A stretch of 16,129 nt of DNA from Candidatus Helarchaeota archaeon (GTDB lineage Archaea > Asgardarchaeota > Lokiarchaeia > Helarchaeales > HEL-GB-A): assembly GCA_016840125.1 (NCBI GenBank), contig JAEOSY010000673.1, positions 1-16,129 on the forward strand, read 5' to 3'. Numbering within the stretch: the stretch's first letter is position 1; each line of letters opens with the position of its first letter. The position numbers were made by a program, and so were the translations under genes. Shown in pieces: positions 1-7,480 of this stretch. The notes beneath the pieces were generated by a model. The model had not been told where the DNA came from. It made no database searches and saw only the letters and a program-made list of their open reading frames with translations.

Positions 1-178
1 CCAGAGCTGCGATAGAATATGCCCCGCGCTCAATATTGGCTGGATACTCATAGCAATATTCTTTTATAGCTTCTAATATTGGGATTGGAACTGGGGTGGT
101 GGCTGCATTGTCTACATACACATATTTTTGCATTATTGGTATCTGCTCTCGCACTTCTTCTGGAGTTAAGGGACACAT
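1..178 (-). CDS. SufS-like cysteine desulfurase / class V aminotransferase, N-terminal part
   Basis: Only the first 59 codons are present; the gene leaves the window on the left. The reading frame contains YVYVDNAATTPVP followed by ANIERGAYSIAA. This is the usual N-terminal signature of PLP-dependent class V aminotransferases of the SufS/CsdA type (DNAATT, then N-x-x-RG). Those enzymes take sulfur from cysteine for Fe-S cluster or thio-cofactor assembly. The ATG at 178 is the only possible start, because an in-frame TGA lies one codon upstream at 182-184. GGAG is visible about 11 nt before it. It is transcribed away from the 7TM gene at 293, and the 114-bp gap must carry both promoters. The PLP lysine and the active-site cysteine lie outside the window, so desulfurase rather than another class V enzyme is inferred. 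Confidence 0.8.
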   Translation of the reverse strand, partial: MCPLTPEEVREQIPIMQKYVYVDNAATTPVPIPILEAIKEYCYEYPANIERGAYSIAAL

Positions 179-292
179 TTTTCAGTTTTTCTCCAATTAA
201 TTTTAGGAATACTTTCAAAGGGATTGATAATATTTCAAACATGTAATGAATTTAAATTTGATTCGATTAACTAATATTCTGAGGAATCTAAA

Positions 293-1363
293 ATGGATTT
301 AATCTTTGGACTCTTTTTTATAGAGATTACAATAGAACTCGAATTGTTTTTCTTTTTCTTAAGTCGGATCCGAAGCACCGATGATAAACTGCAAAGGAAA
401 TTGGTTGTATTACTTGGAATCTATTTCCTGTTACTCGCAGTTGGGCGATCATTTCTGATTTATTACGATTTCTATACTAGTTCGACATTGACCTTTTATT
501 ACAATATAGGAACTGGACTTTCATTATTGGGAATGGTTTTCTTTATCCTGCTGGCTGAAAATATTGTCCCCAAAAAGACGTACTACCTTTTCTCGTTATT
601 AGGTTGTGCGACTTTACTTGCAATATTCTTTGTCGATCTTCAGACAGCGAAAAGTATCCTCTATGTGATGATCCCCTTCATCTTTTTAATTGGATTTACT
701 TTCCTTACCTATCTCATTCGAATGACAAGTGGTAGTGTAAGATATAATTTCATTCTTATTTTCTTCGGTCAATTACTTTTCGGAGTAGGGCAGGGGCTCA
801 ATACCGATTGGATTAGTAATTGGTTTTTGTCTGAGCTTAGCTTTGAGATCAATTATATAGCTCTAATGACCATAATCGGCGGTTTAGGACTTATAGCTCT
901 TGGATTTTGGCACCTCCCTTCTTTTAGTGAAATTGAATGGCACTCAAAGATGTTGCAACTCTTTGTAATTACCAACACACATGGTATCTGTTGTTTCCAT
1001 TTTGCATTCCGCCAATCAGCTGAAGAGCAACAGGATTCAGATTTGATTTCAAGTGGTGTTACGGGAATTATTGCGTTTATAAAGGAGATAACAAGTAGTA
1101 AAAAAAATCTTAAAGAGGTAGACCATGAAGATGTTCAAATGCTCTTTGAATATGGGGAACATACGGTCACAGCCTTGCTTACAGAGGAGTTACTCGAGGT
1201 TTATCATCATAAATTAAAAAAATTCGTAGAAAGATTTGAGGAGTGGTTTTTACCTATGTTTAAAGATTGGACAGGTTCAATGAACGAATTTCAAACTGCA
1301 ACGGATCTTGTAGAGCAAATCTTTGAATACAAAGAGAAAAACCTTCAAGCGGCCTCGGATTAA
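293..1363 (+). CDS. Seven-helix membrane protein with C-terminal longin/roadblock-like domain
   Basis: A 356-residue protein of two parts. Residues 1-210 contain seven hydrophobic segments at about 1-25, 37-57, 68-90, 96-115, 121-143, 151-169 and 187-208, with short loops. Residues 218-340 are soluble and follow a SNARE-like alternation: a strand with LQLFVITNTHG, a second strand ICCFHFAFR, a helix at 250-269, two strands at about 273-297, and a long helix at 298-325. That order fits longin or Roadblock/LC7 domains; the assignment is by pattern only. GAGGA lies 7 nt before the ATG. The next gene starts 9 bp after the stop, so it probably heads an operon with the CinA-like and GPN genes. An attractive reading is a receptor or membrane anchor that brings a GTPase-regulating domain to the membrane. 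No ligand-binding or catalytic residues are recognisable. The membrane topology is confident, the soluble domain less so. Confidence 0.7.
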   Translation: MDLIFGLFFIEITIELELFFFFLSRIRSTDDKLQRKLVVLLGIYFLLLAVGRSFLIYYDFYTSSTLTFYYNIGTGLSLLGMVFFILLAENIVPKKTYYLFSLLGCATLLAIFFVDLQTAKSILYVMIPFIFLIGFTFLTYLIRMTSGSVRYNFILIFFGQLLFGVGQGLNTDWISNWFLSELSFEINYIALMTIIGGLGLIALGFWHLPSFSEIEWHSKMLQLFVITNTHGICCFHFAFRQSAEEQQDSDLISSGVTGIIAFIKEITSSKKNLKEVDHEDVQMLFEYGEHTVTALLTEELLEVYHHKLKKFVERFEEWFLPMFKDWTGSMNEFQTATDLVEQIFEYKEKNLQAASD

Positions 1364-1372
1364 CGTGATTTA

Positions 1373-2185
1373 ATGAATGTGGAAATTATTAATACAGGAA
1401 ATGAATTACTCAACGGGAAGATTAAGAATACAAACGTATCCTGGTTAATTAAGAACATAACGCGATTAGGCGCTCGTATAATTCAATATTCTGTGATACC
1501 TGACGACTTAGAAATAATCAGATCAGCCCTCCGCGCTGCATTGACGCGTTCTGCTGAATTCATCATCACTACAGGTGGTTTAGGCGCAACTTATGACGAT
1601 ATGACACTTACCGCGATTGCAGAGGTCGTAGGACAACCTTTAAAACTTAATCCAAAAGCTCTGGAAATGGTTGAATCTAAGTTTGAATACGCTAGACGGC
1701 TTGGCTGGACAAATGTCGATTTAATTTCTGAACACTGGAAGAAAATGGCTGTGATTCCAGAGCAGAGCATCCCTTTAGAAAATCCTCCCGGAGCCGCGCC
1801 GGGGGTTCAAATTGAATATGAGGGAAAAATGATTTTTGCCCTACCGGGACCTCCGAATGAACTCAAAGCGATATTCCGAAAATATCTGCGACCTCTTATT
1901 AAAAAGCAGATTAAAACCAAAACACCGGAAGTACATTTTTACATAAAAGGTTTAATCGAACCAACTATCTCTGGGATTATTGACTCCACTTTTACAAAAT
2001 TTAAAGGAGTATGGGTGAAAAGTCACCCAATGCTCCATACGGGTAAATTGATGCTTGAAATTCATATTACCTTACAGGAAGGGTATAATTCGCCAGAATT
2101 AGTAGCGGATGCAAAGAAATATTTTATTAAAGCAATAGAGAAACTTGGGCGCGGTCAAATTTTGATGGATATTAAGGGTGATTAA
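1373..2185 (+). CDS. CinA-type molybdopterin-binding (MoCF) domain protein
   Basis: The 270-residue protein has the MoCF/MoaB-like domain of CinA: INTGNELLNGK near the N terminus, TTGGLGATYDD at 66-76, PPGAAPG at 138-144 and LPGPPNE at 157-163. The C-terminal half (about 180-270) matches the extra region of archaeal CinA-like proteins. The separate nicotinamide-nucleotide amidase domain of bacterial CinA is missing, as is common in archaea. In characterised CinA relatives the N-terminal domain hydrolyses ADP-ribose-type pyrophosphates; whether this copy does so is inference. It begins 9 bp after the 7TM gene and ends directly against the ATG of the GPN GTPase, so it is almost certainly co-transcribed with both. 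Family assignment is firm, the physiological role is not. Confidence 0.88.
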   Translation: MNVEIINTGNELLNGKIKNTNVSWLIKNITRLGARIIQYSVIPDDLEIIRSALRAALTRSAEFIITTGGLGATYDDMTLTAIAEVVGQPLKLNPKALEMVESKFEYARRLGWTNVDLISEHWKKMAVIPEQSIPLENPPGAAPGVQIEYEGKMIFALPGPPNELKAIFRKYLRPLIKKQIKTKTPEVHFYIKGLIEPTISGIIDSTFTKFKGVWVKSHPMLHTGKLMLEIHITLQEGYNSPELVADAKKYFIKAIEKLGRGQILMDIKGD

Positions 2186-2959
2186 ATGGTTATAGTAGAA
2201 TTTTTAGTTGGGTGTGCGGGAACTGGGAAATCCACATTAACTGGAATGTATCGTGATTGGCTAAATGATCAACCAGATATAGATGCAATTGCAGTGAATT
2301 TCGATCCAGGCGCGATTCAAATTCCCTACAAAGCAGATGTTGATATTCGCGATTACATTCGAATTGAGGATGTAATAGAACAATATAAACTCGGACCTAA
2401 TGGTGCTCTTGTAGCCGCCACGGATTTAACTATTAATTTTCTCAATGAAATCAAAAAGGACATTAATGAATTCCGCCCAAATCATGTAATCGTTGATACC
2501 CCTGGACAAATGGAATTATTTGCATTTCGTAGCTCCGGCCTCTTCATTCTGGCGTCTTTAGGGGGGCAAAAGAGCATCATGAACTATTTAATAGATCCTA
2601 ACCTTGCTAGACGTCCTAGTGGATTCGTGACTGCCCTATTCCTTGGATTGTCTGTACAGACGCGATTTCATGTACCTCAACAATATATCCTCTCCAAAAT
2701 CGATATCTTATCAGAGGAAGAAACTGAGCAGATTGTGGAATGGTCGACTGACTTTGATAAACTGGAAAACGCCATTGACATCGAAGCCAAAGGGGAACGA
2801 CGCGAGTTGAATACCCAATTAATTCAAGCATTAAGAATTCTCGACATAAGTGGTGAATTACTCCCAATTTCTAGTGTAGAAAACATTGGTATAGATGATC
2901 TCTATGCTTCCATCTCTCGAATTGCTCTCGGTGGCGAAGATTTTCAAGAATTAACCTAG
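2186..2959 (+). CDS. GPN-loop GTPase
   Basis: The 257-residue protein carries the full GPN-loop GTPase set: P-loop GCAGTGKST at 9-17, the diagnostic Gly-Pro-Asn insertion at 70-72 (inside KLGPNGALVAATD), DTPGQME at 104-110, the base-recognition motif SKID at 170-173, and a G5-like SS at about 228. SKxD in place of NKxD is also seen in eukaryotic GPN2/GPN3. Length matches the archaeal homodimeric members (about 250 residues), whose GPN loop reaches into the partner's active site. Eukaryotic relatives assist RNA polymerase II assembly and import; the archaeal role is unsettled. The ATG follows the stop codon of the CinA-like gene with no gap, which implies translational coupling. It is not a Ras-like GTPase, so it is not an obvious partner for the Roadblock proteins elsewhere in the window. 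Confidence 0.93.
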   Translation: MVIVEFLVGCAGTGKSTLTGMYRDWLNDQPDIDAIAVNFDPGAIQIPYKADVDIRDYIRIEDVIEQYKLGPNGALVAATDLTINFLNEIKKDINEFRPNHVIVDTPGQMELFAFRSSGLFILASLGGQKSIMNYLIDPNLARRPSGFVTALFLGLSVQTRFHVPQQYILSKIDILSEEETEQIVEWSTDFDKLENAIDIEAKGERRELNTQLIQALRILDISGELLPISSVENIGIDDLYASISRIALGGEDFQELT

Positions 2960-3039
2960 TTCCCCTATTTCATGAAACAAAAACATTTATGAAAAATATC
3001 TTCTTAGGTTTCTCACATTAAAATTAAACTTATCACTTC

Positions 3040-3777
3040 ATGATTGAGTTGAATAAGATGAGCGAAACGGTCAAAAAAATAATAAATGAAGCATTGGCTG
3101 AGAATCGGACAGCATTAATGGAACACGAATCCAAACAAATAATTAATGCGTATGGTATTCAATCCTCGCAAGAATTCGTGGTAAATTCAGCTGATGAAGC
3201 AATTAAATCTGCGAAGAAGATCGGTTATCCAGTTGTTTGTAAAATTGTATCCCCGGATATTCTTCACAAAACTGATGCCGGAGGTATTAAATTAAATCTA
3301 AAGAGCGATGAAGAAGTCAAGCAAGCTTACGAGGACATTATGAAAAGCGCTAAGGCCTATAAGGCGGATGCTAATATTGTCGGAATTAACGTGCAAGAAA
3401 TGGCGAAAGAGGGAATTACCGAAGTCATTATAGGGCTTACAACTGATCCCCAGTTTGGACCTGCTTTAATGTTTGGATTGGGGGGCATATTTGTTGAAAT
3501 CTATAAGGATGTTTCGTTTAGAGTTTGTCCAATCACCGAATACGATGCACGTGAGATGATAGAAGAAATTAAAGCCTTTCCTATTCTTGATGGATTCCGC
3601 GGACGTCCCAAAGGGGATGTAGATACGCTCGTCGACATCTTGTTAAAATCCTCAAAATTAGCTCTGGATTTTCCAGAAATTGACCAGATGGATTTGAATC
3701 CTGTCATTGCCTATGAAAAAGGAAAAGGCTGTGCAGTCGTTGATGCCCGAATTATTTTGAAGGAAAAGGAAAAATAA
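3040..3777 (+). CDS. acdB: ADP-forming acetyl-CoA synthetase beta subunit (ATP-grasp)
   Basis: The 245 residues form one ATP-grasp_5 domain. Visible landmarks are GYPVVCKIVSPDILHKTDAGG (62-82), TEVIIGLTTDPQFGPALMFGLGG (127-149), FRGRPKGD (186-193) and a closing EIDQMDLNPVIA (203-214). This enzyme converts acyl-CoA, ADP and phosphate to acid, CoA and ATP, the main energy-saving step in acetate-forming archaea. H76 in the HKTD motif probably corresponds to the beta-subunit histidine (His71 in the Pyrococcus enzyme) that relays phosphate to ADP. The start could instead be the ATG at 3058, which brings the histidine number closer to that enzyme; no clear ribosome site precedes 3040. The alpha subunit (CoA-binding) is not in this window. 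In many archaea alpha and beta are separate genes and may be unlinked. Confidence 0.92.
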   Translation: MIELNKMSETVKKIINEALAENRTALMEHESKQIINAYGIQSSQEFVVNSADEAIKSAKKIGYPVVCKIVSPDILHKTDAGGIKLNLKSDEEVKQAYEDIMKSAKAYKADANIVGINVQEMAKEGITEVIIGLTTDPQFGPALMFGLGGIFVEIYKDVSFRVCPITEYDAREMIEEIKAFPILDGFRGRPKGDVDTLVDILLKSSKLALDFPEIDQMDLNPVIAYEKGKGCAVVDARIILKEKEK

Positions 3778-3783
3778 TCTACC

Positions 3784-3808
3784 TTTTTTTATATAATTCC
3801 TTCTTTTA
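3784..3808 (+). terminator. T-rich terminator candidate
   Basis: A T7 run at 3784-3790 followed by further T-rich sequence lies just after the acdB stop and before the end of the convergent gene. Archaeal RNA polymerase commonly stops at such U-tracts without a hairpin. No stem was seen. Confidence 0.4.
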
Positions 3809-3810
3809 TT

Positions 3811-5136
3811 TTACTTTAAATAACTAAATTTTGCATCTAATAACAAATAACTTAACTGATTATAAGCGGTTTTCACATCGCTCTGCTCAATCTTAGAGTG
3901 CTGCGCAAAATAGGAACTTCTGTAGGCTAGAAAGACTAGAACTGTTGTGATCTGTATAATAAACTTGGGATGATTCAATAATAATTCCTTACGGCCTAAA
4001 TTTTTCACGAGAAGATGGGCGAACCATTTTTTCAGTTGAAGAAGGTAATCCCGCGCTTCTTTTGTACTATCCTTTTTAAAGGCAGTGAACAGAAAATCTT
4101 GGATTTGTCTTTCAGGAGATGCCTCTCCAGTCGGAAAAACCTTAATTTGAATGTGCTCAATCTGCTCAATTCTAGGGGAAAGAACCAACTTATCACAGAG
4201 TTGAAAGATTACATCAAAAAGTTCTTCGTCGATGTAAACATTCTGTTTTAATGCATAAATGACCGAAAGAAATTGGATGAGGTTAACTAATAAGTGCCGA
4301 TTATACTCCAATCCCCCAAAATTTTTATGTCGTAAAATCTTTGAGATGCGTAAATCTGTTTTATAATAGTGAGTATGCTGTAAGAATTTCTGAATATCCC
4401 AGGGAATTTCAATTAAACATAAATTCATTAATAATTGGGAATTTTTCAGTAAGCGGTATAAATTGTAAAGCGTTTCTATTTCTGAGATAATTTTACTATC
4501 AAAAAGAATTTTTTTAATAAAATATTGACTTTTTTCAAGTAATCGTTTTGTTAGAATGATTTTGGGATTATTTTTTTCTTGAAGATACCCCAAAATTTCT
4601 AGCGCATTTATATAATCATCCAGCATCTCTTTCTTTTGTTTCTTTTTTAATTCATTAATATTTTCGAGGATTCTTTTCATGCGATCTTGAATAGCTAATA
4701 CATATTCTTCTGCTTCATATGATAGTTTTCTACGTATTAGATTACGGTAGAAGGAGAAGAGGGGTAGTTGATGTAAAACAAAAAGCTTGCTTGTGTCTAT
4801 TTGATCTATATTTAGCAAACTTGCGATATCTTGCGCAGTAATGAGATGAAAATATACCACCAGTGAAGCTTTCATATCTCGAGGTTCTAAATAATCATGG
4901 TTCCGATGAACTGCGATAGTTTTTGCTAAAAATAGAATAAATTGCTCTAATTTTTTACGGAAAAAAAGCACATCCGGAGAAATTTTATAAAAATCCTGGC
5001 TATCTAAATAATTTATTAAAATTCTCCTTGTACTTGGTTCAATTACAAGCATACCCATTCGTTTAAAAAAATTTGCAGGTAATATACTCCCTGATGGCAT
5101 TTCTTCTTTCACTAAAAGGGATTGAGCAATGGGCAA
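3811..5136 (-). CDS. Unrecognised helical protein with histone-fold-like ends
   Basis: I do not recognise this 441-residue protein. It is almost entirely alpha-helical, rich in Leu, Ile and Lys, with no signal peptide, transmembrane segment or cysteine cluster. Residues 35-98 read like a histone fold: a short helix (TRRILINYL), a loop with YKISPDV, a long helix (about 57-77), a basic loop ending DYLEP, and a helix beginning RDMKASL. Residues 370-432 repeat this layout, with a long helix at 391-411 and IEQSDVKTAYNQL at the end. Residues 261-318 could be a third, weaker copy. AAA+ lid helices (MCM/MoxR type) look similar and cannot be excluded, but no P-loop is present. The start is TTG, preceded by GGTGAGG, with an in-frame TGA five codons upstream. 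The ATG at 5100 (residue 13) is an alternative. The gene stands alone between convergent acdB and a divergent coiled-coil gene. Confidence 0.75.
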   Translation of the reverse strand: MPIAQSLLVKEEMPSGSILPANFFKRMGMLVIEPSTRRILINYLDSQDFYKISPDVLFFRKKLEQFILFLAKTIAVHRNHDYLEPRDMKASLVVYFHLITAQDIASLLNIDQIDTSKLFVLHQLPLFSFYRNLIRRKLSYEAEEYVLAIQDRMKRILENINELKKKQKKEMLDDYINALEILGYLQEKNNPKIILTKRLLEKSQYFIKKILFDSKIISEIETLYNLYRLLKNSQLLMNLCLIEIPWDIQKFLQHTHYYKTDLRISKILRHKNFGGLEYNRHLLVNLIQFLSVIYALKQNVYIDEELFDVIFQLCDKLVLSPRIEQIEHIQIKVFPTGEASPERQIQDFLFTAFKKDSTKEARDYLLQLKKWFAHLLVKNLGRKELLLNHPKFIIQITTVLVFLAYRSSYFAQHSKIEQSDVKTAYNQLSYLLLDAKFSYLK

Positions 5137-5175
5137 GCTTACTGAACCTCACCATCAATTCCACTCACACGGAAT

Positions 5176-5207
5176 TTATATATCAAGAATATCGGGATGA
5201 TATATAA
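5176..5207. promoter_or_regulatory. Perfect 10-bp inverted repeat upstream of the 441-residue protein gene
   Basis: TTATATATCA at 5176-5185 is matched exactly in inverse by TGATATATAA at 5198-5207, with a 12-nt spacer. It sits 40-71 nt upstream of the TTG at 5136. Each arm also resembles an archaeal TATA box, so the element may be the core promoter, a repressor site over it, or both. No known operator is matched. Confidence 0.5.
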
Positions 5208-5430
5208 TCTAAAGTATGCACCAAAAAAATAGGGCTTAAATGGTCTAGTTATCCCTCTAGTTTTGCTCAATTGAAGTAACAAGCACCAATCTTAAATTTT
5301 TATTTTATTGGAGTAGAATTCTCTTTAATGGTTACAGATCTTAACGAAATTTTCAGTAAGCATCATTGATAGAAGCATTCTTCGATGATTCTATTTACAA
5401 TATTAAAAATCTGAATGGTATTTTCAAAAG

Positions 5431-5440
5431 TTTTAAAAAC
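5431..5440 (+). promoter_or_regulatory. TATA-like box for the coiled-coil gene
   Basis: TTTTAAAAAC preceded by the purine-rich CAAAAG resembles an archaeal BRE/TATA pair. It would place transcription start near 5460 and leave a leader of about 50 nt before the TTG at 5511. Single-site evidence only. Confidence 0.35.
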
Positions 5441-5510
5441 ATTTTTAACTAAGACAATATGAAAAAATGTCACTCTTCGTGAAGATATCCTGCTTATTAA
5501 TGGTGAGGTT

Positions 5511-6368
5511 TTGGAAGCAACTCTCGAGCTAGTGGATTTGAAGAATAAATTTAAGCTTATTCGTTCAAGAGCTTATTTTTATAACGAAGAGGCACGAAAA
5601 TTTGTGGACCTAAGAAATACACTCAACCGTAAGGTTACCCGATTATTAAAAGATTCAAAAGCTGCGAAAAGAAAAAGAAATGACTTGAATCAGAAAGTCC
5701 TCGAATTAAAGAAAGAACGTGATACCGTTCGTAAGCAATTAGATGCCCTTTTTGAAGAATTAAATGGTAAAAATCCAGAAGTAAAGCAAAATCATGGAAA
5801 GAATTCGTACGGTCAAATAAAAAGACAAATCCACCAAACAGAATGGATCCTCCAGACAAAGAATCTCAGTCCTAGCGAAGAAAAGACCTTAATGGATCGT
5901 ATTGATGAGTTAGAATCAAAGTTATCTAAGTTAAAAGATGCGAATAAAGTATTTGTGGATCGGAAAAATCTTAAAACAGATATCGAACTAACAAAAACCC
6001 AATTGAAAATTCTTTCGGATAAGGTCTACAAGTTATCTCAGGAAAGTCAAATCCACCATAACAAAATGGTTGAATTGCTAAATTTAGTTGATAATGAAGT
6101 AAGAAAAGGAGCGGATGATGCGCATCAAAAGTTCTTAGATGCGAAAAAGAAAGCGGACGAATTTTACTCAAAATCTGAAATTCTCCTTCCCCGAATAAAA
6201 GAAATTACAAGAGAATTGGGCGAATTTCAAAACATGAAGAATGTTAAAATGGATAAAGTGAAAATAGTAGTTGAAAATCGAGTAGATAAGGCTGTTGAAA
6301 AATTTAAATCGGGAAAGCGTTTGACATTAGAGGAATTTACCTTGCTAGTGAACAGGGGCATGCTTTAA
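5511..6368 (+). CDS. Archaeal coiled-coil protein (COG1340-like)
   Basis: A 285-residue, very charged protein with heptad patterning over nearly its whole length (about 5-250). It has the recognisable layout of the widespread archaeal coiled-coil family COG1340: an N-terminal helix with SRAYFYNEEARKFVDLRN, then a long Lys/Glu coil, a central hinge with HQTEWILQTKNLSPSEEKTL (107-126), a second coil, and a C-terminal GKRLTLEEFTLL segment. No enzymatic motif is present; it probably forms an elongated dimer with a structural or scaffold role, which is unproven. The TTG start lies only 2 nt after GGTGAGG, a short spacing. The frame stays open upstream back to a TGA at 5460 and reads plausibly, but contains no ATG, GTG or TTG, so the exact N terminus is uncertain. 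It converges on the M24 peptidase with a 7-bp gap. Confidence 0.82.
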   Translation: MEATLELVDLKNKFKLIRSRAYFYNEEARKFVDLRNTLNRKVTRLLKDSKAAKRKRNDLNQKVLELKKERDTVRKQLDALFEELNGKNPEVKQNHGKNSYGQIKRQIHQTEWILQTKNLSPSEEKTLMDRIDELESKLSKLKDANKVFVDRKNLKTDIELTKTQLKILSDKVYKLSQESQIHHNKMVELLNLVDNEVRKGADDAHQKFLDAKKKADEFYSKSEILLPRIKEITRELGEFQNMKNVKMDKVKIVVENRVDKAVEKFKSGKRLTLEEFTLLVNRGML

Positions 6369-6375
6369 TAGAGAT

Positions 6376-7452
6376 TTAAATTGTGATGGAATAATCTGTT
6401 TTTGTAAGTATTTCTGGACCATTTTTTCTAATCAATACGACATCTTCTATTCGAACGCCTCCAAATTCTGGAATATAAACGCCTGGTTCGATGGTGAAGA
6501 CCTGATTTTCCATGAGAATATCTTCACTCGTGGAAGCTAAATAGGGTAATTCATGCACATCTAGTCCAACCCCGTGACCCAAAGAATGGACAAAATATTC
6601 CTCTAAGCCTTCTTTTAAAAGAAATTTTCTTGCGATTTCGTCAATTTCCGCTGCTTTACTATCTATTAGACAGGCTTTAATGGATTGTTGCTGAGATTCT
6701 AAAACGGCATTAAATAAATCTAATTGTTTTTGATTTGGAGTTCCTAGAACAACAGTTCGAGTCATATCTGAACAATAACCCTTATACTTTGCCCCTAAAT
6801 CAATGATAATCAGATCGCCTTGCTCAATCTTTTTTTTGGAGGAGACGCCATGGGGAAAAGCGGAACGCGATCCTGAGGCAACAATTGTATCAAAAGGGGC
6901 TGCTTCAGACCCTTTTTTTCGCATTTCATATTCAATTTCTGCGGCAATTTCAATTTCTGGCTTTCCTTCGGAAATAGCGTTTAAGGCTGCTGTGAGACCT
7001 TTATCAGCGATCCTGCAGGCAGTTTTTAATAATTCTACTTCTTCACTACTCTTAATTTTTCTTAAATCCTCAATTAAAGTCGATCCCTTTTCCATTTGAA
7101 TGAAATTAATTTTCTCAGTAATTTCAAAATAAGATTTAACACTCATTGAATTATCTTCAAATCCCAATTTCTTAATTTTTCTCTGTTTGAGTTTCTGTCC
7201 TATTAGCTCTATTAGCTTGTTACTCTTATCCAATTTAATAACTTCAGTATTTTTAACGTTATTCATGACTTCTTCATATTCCAACTCTGGAACAATCATA
7301 ATTGGGGTGTCTTCAGGAAAAACTAGGAGATATGCAGCTGAACGACTGAAAAAGTTTGTGAAATAATAAACATTAGTAGTGTTTGTGATAAAAAAAGCAT
7401 CAAGATTCAAATCTTGAATTTCCTTTTGAAGATTTTTAATGCGAGTGCTCAT
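6376..7452 (-). CDS. M24 family Xaa-Pro peptidase (aminopeptidase P / prolidase type)
   Basis: The 358 residues comprise a creatinase-like N-terminal domain (about 1-125) and a pita-bread catalytic domain (about 133-355). All five dinuclear metal ligands are present: D218 (IIIDLG), D229 (YCSDMTR), H293 (SLGHGVGLDVHE), E322 (FTIEPGVYIP) and E336 (VRIEDVVL). The accessory histidines H201 (FPHG) and H300 are also there, so the enzyme should be active on peptides with proline in the second position. Length and domain order are typical of cytosolic archaeal and bacterial Xaa-Pro dipeptidases. No signal peptide is seen. GAGGT lies 6 nt before the ATG. It follows the maf gene by 28 bp on the same strand and may share its transcript. 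Whether the preferred substrate is a dipeptide or a longer peptide cannot be read from the sequence. Confidence 0.94.
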   Translation of the reverse strand: MSTRIKNLQKEIQDLNLDAFFITNTTNVYYFTNFFSRSAAYLLVFPEDTPIMIVPELEYEEVMNNVKNTEVIKLDKSNKLIELIGQKLKQRKIKKLGFEDNSMSVKSYFEITEKINFIQMEKGSTLIEDLRKIKSSEEVELLKTACRIADKGLTAALNAISEGKPEIEIAAEIEYEMRKKGSEAAPFDTIVASGSRSAFPHGVSSKKKIEQGDLIIIDLGAKYKGYCSDMTRTVVLGTPNQKQLDLFNAVLESQQQSIKACLIDSKAAEIDEIARKFLLKEGLEEYFVHSLGHGVGLDVHELPYLASTSEDILMENQVFTIEPGVYIPEFGGVRIEDVVLIRKNGPEILTKTDYSITI

Positions 7453-7480
7453 ATTTTTACCTCAGAATACTACTTTATTA

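Larger units (their letters stand above)
5137..5510. other. Divergent intergenic region with promoter signals
   Basis: These 374 bp separate two divergently transcribed genes that both appear to start with TTG after GGTGAGG. The region holds a perfect 10-bp inverted repeat (5176-5207) close to the minus-strand gene and a TATA-like TTTTAAAAAC at 5431-5440 facing the plus-strand gene. No protein frame of useful length was seen. The stretch around 5231-5270 has a faint tRNA D-arm look but no matching T-arm. Confidence 0.6.

Noticed and set aside
2186..2959. Ras-like GTPase partner for the Roadblock proteins
   Set aside because: The Gly-Pro-Asn insertion and overall motif set are those of GPN-loop GTPases, a different class.
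5231..5270. Possible tRNA (GGTCTAGTT resembles a D-arm)
   Set aside because: No T-arm (GGTTCAAATCC type) and no acceptor stem pairing could be found within 100 nt.
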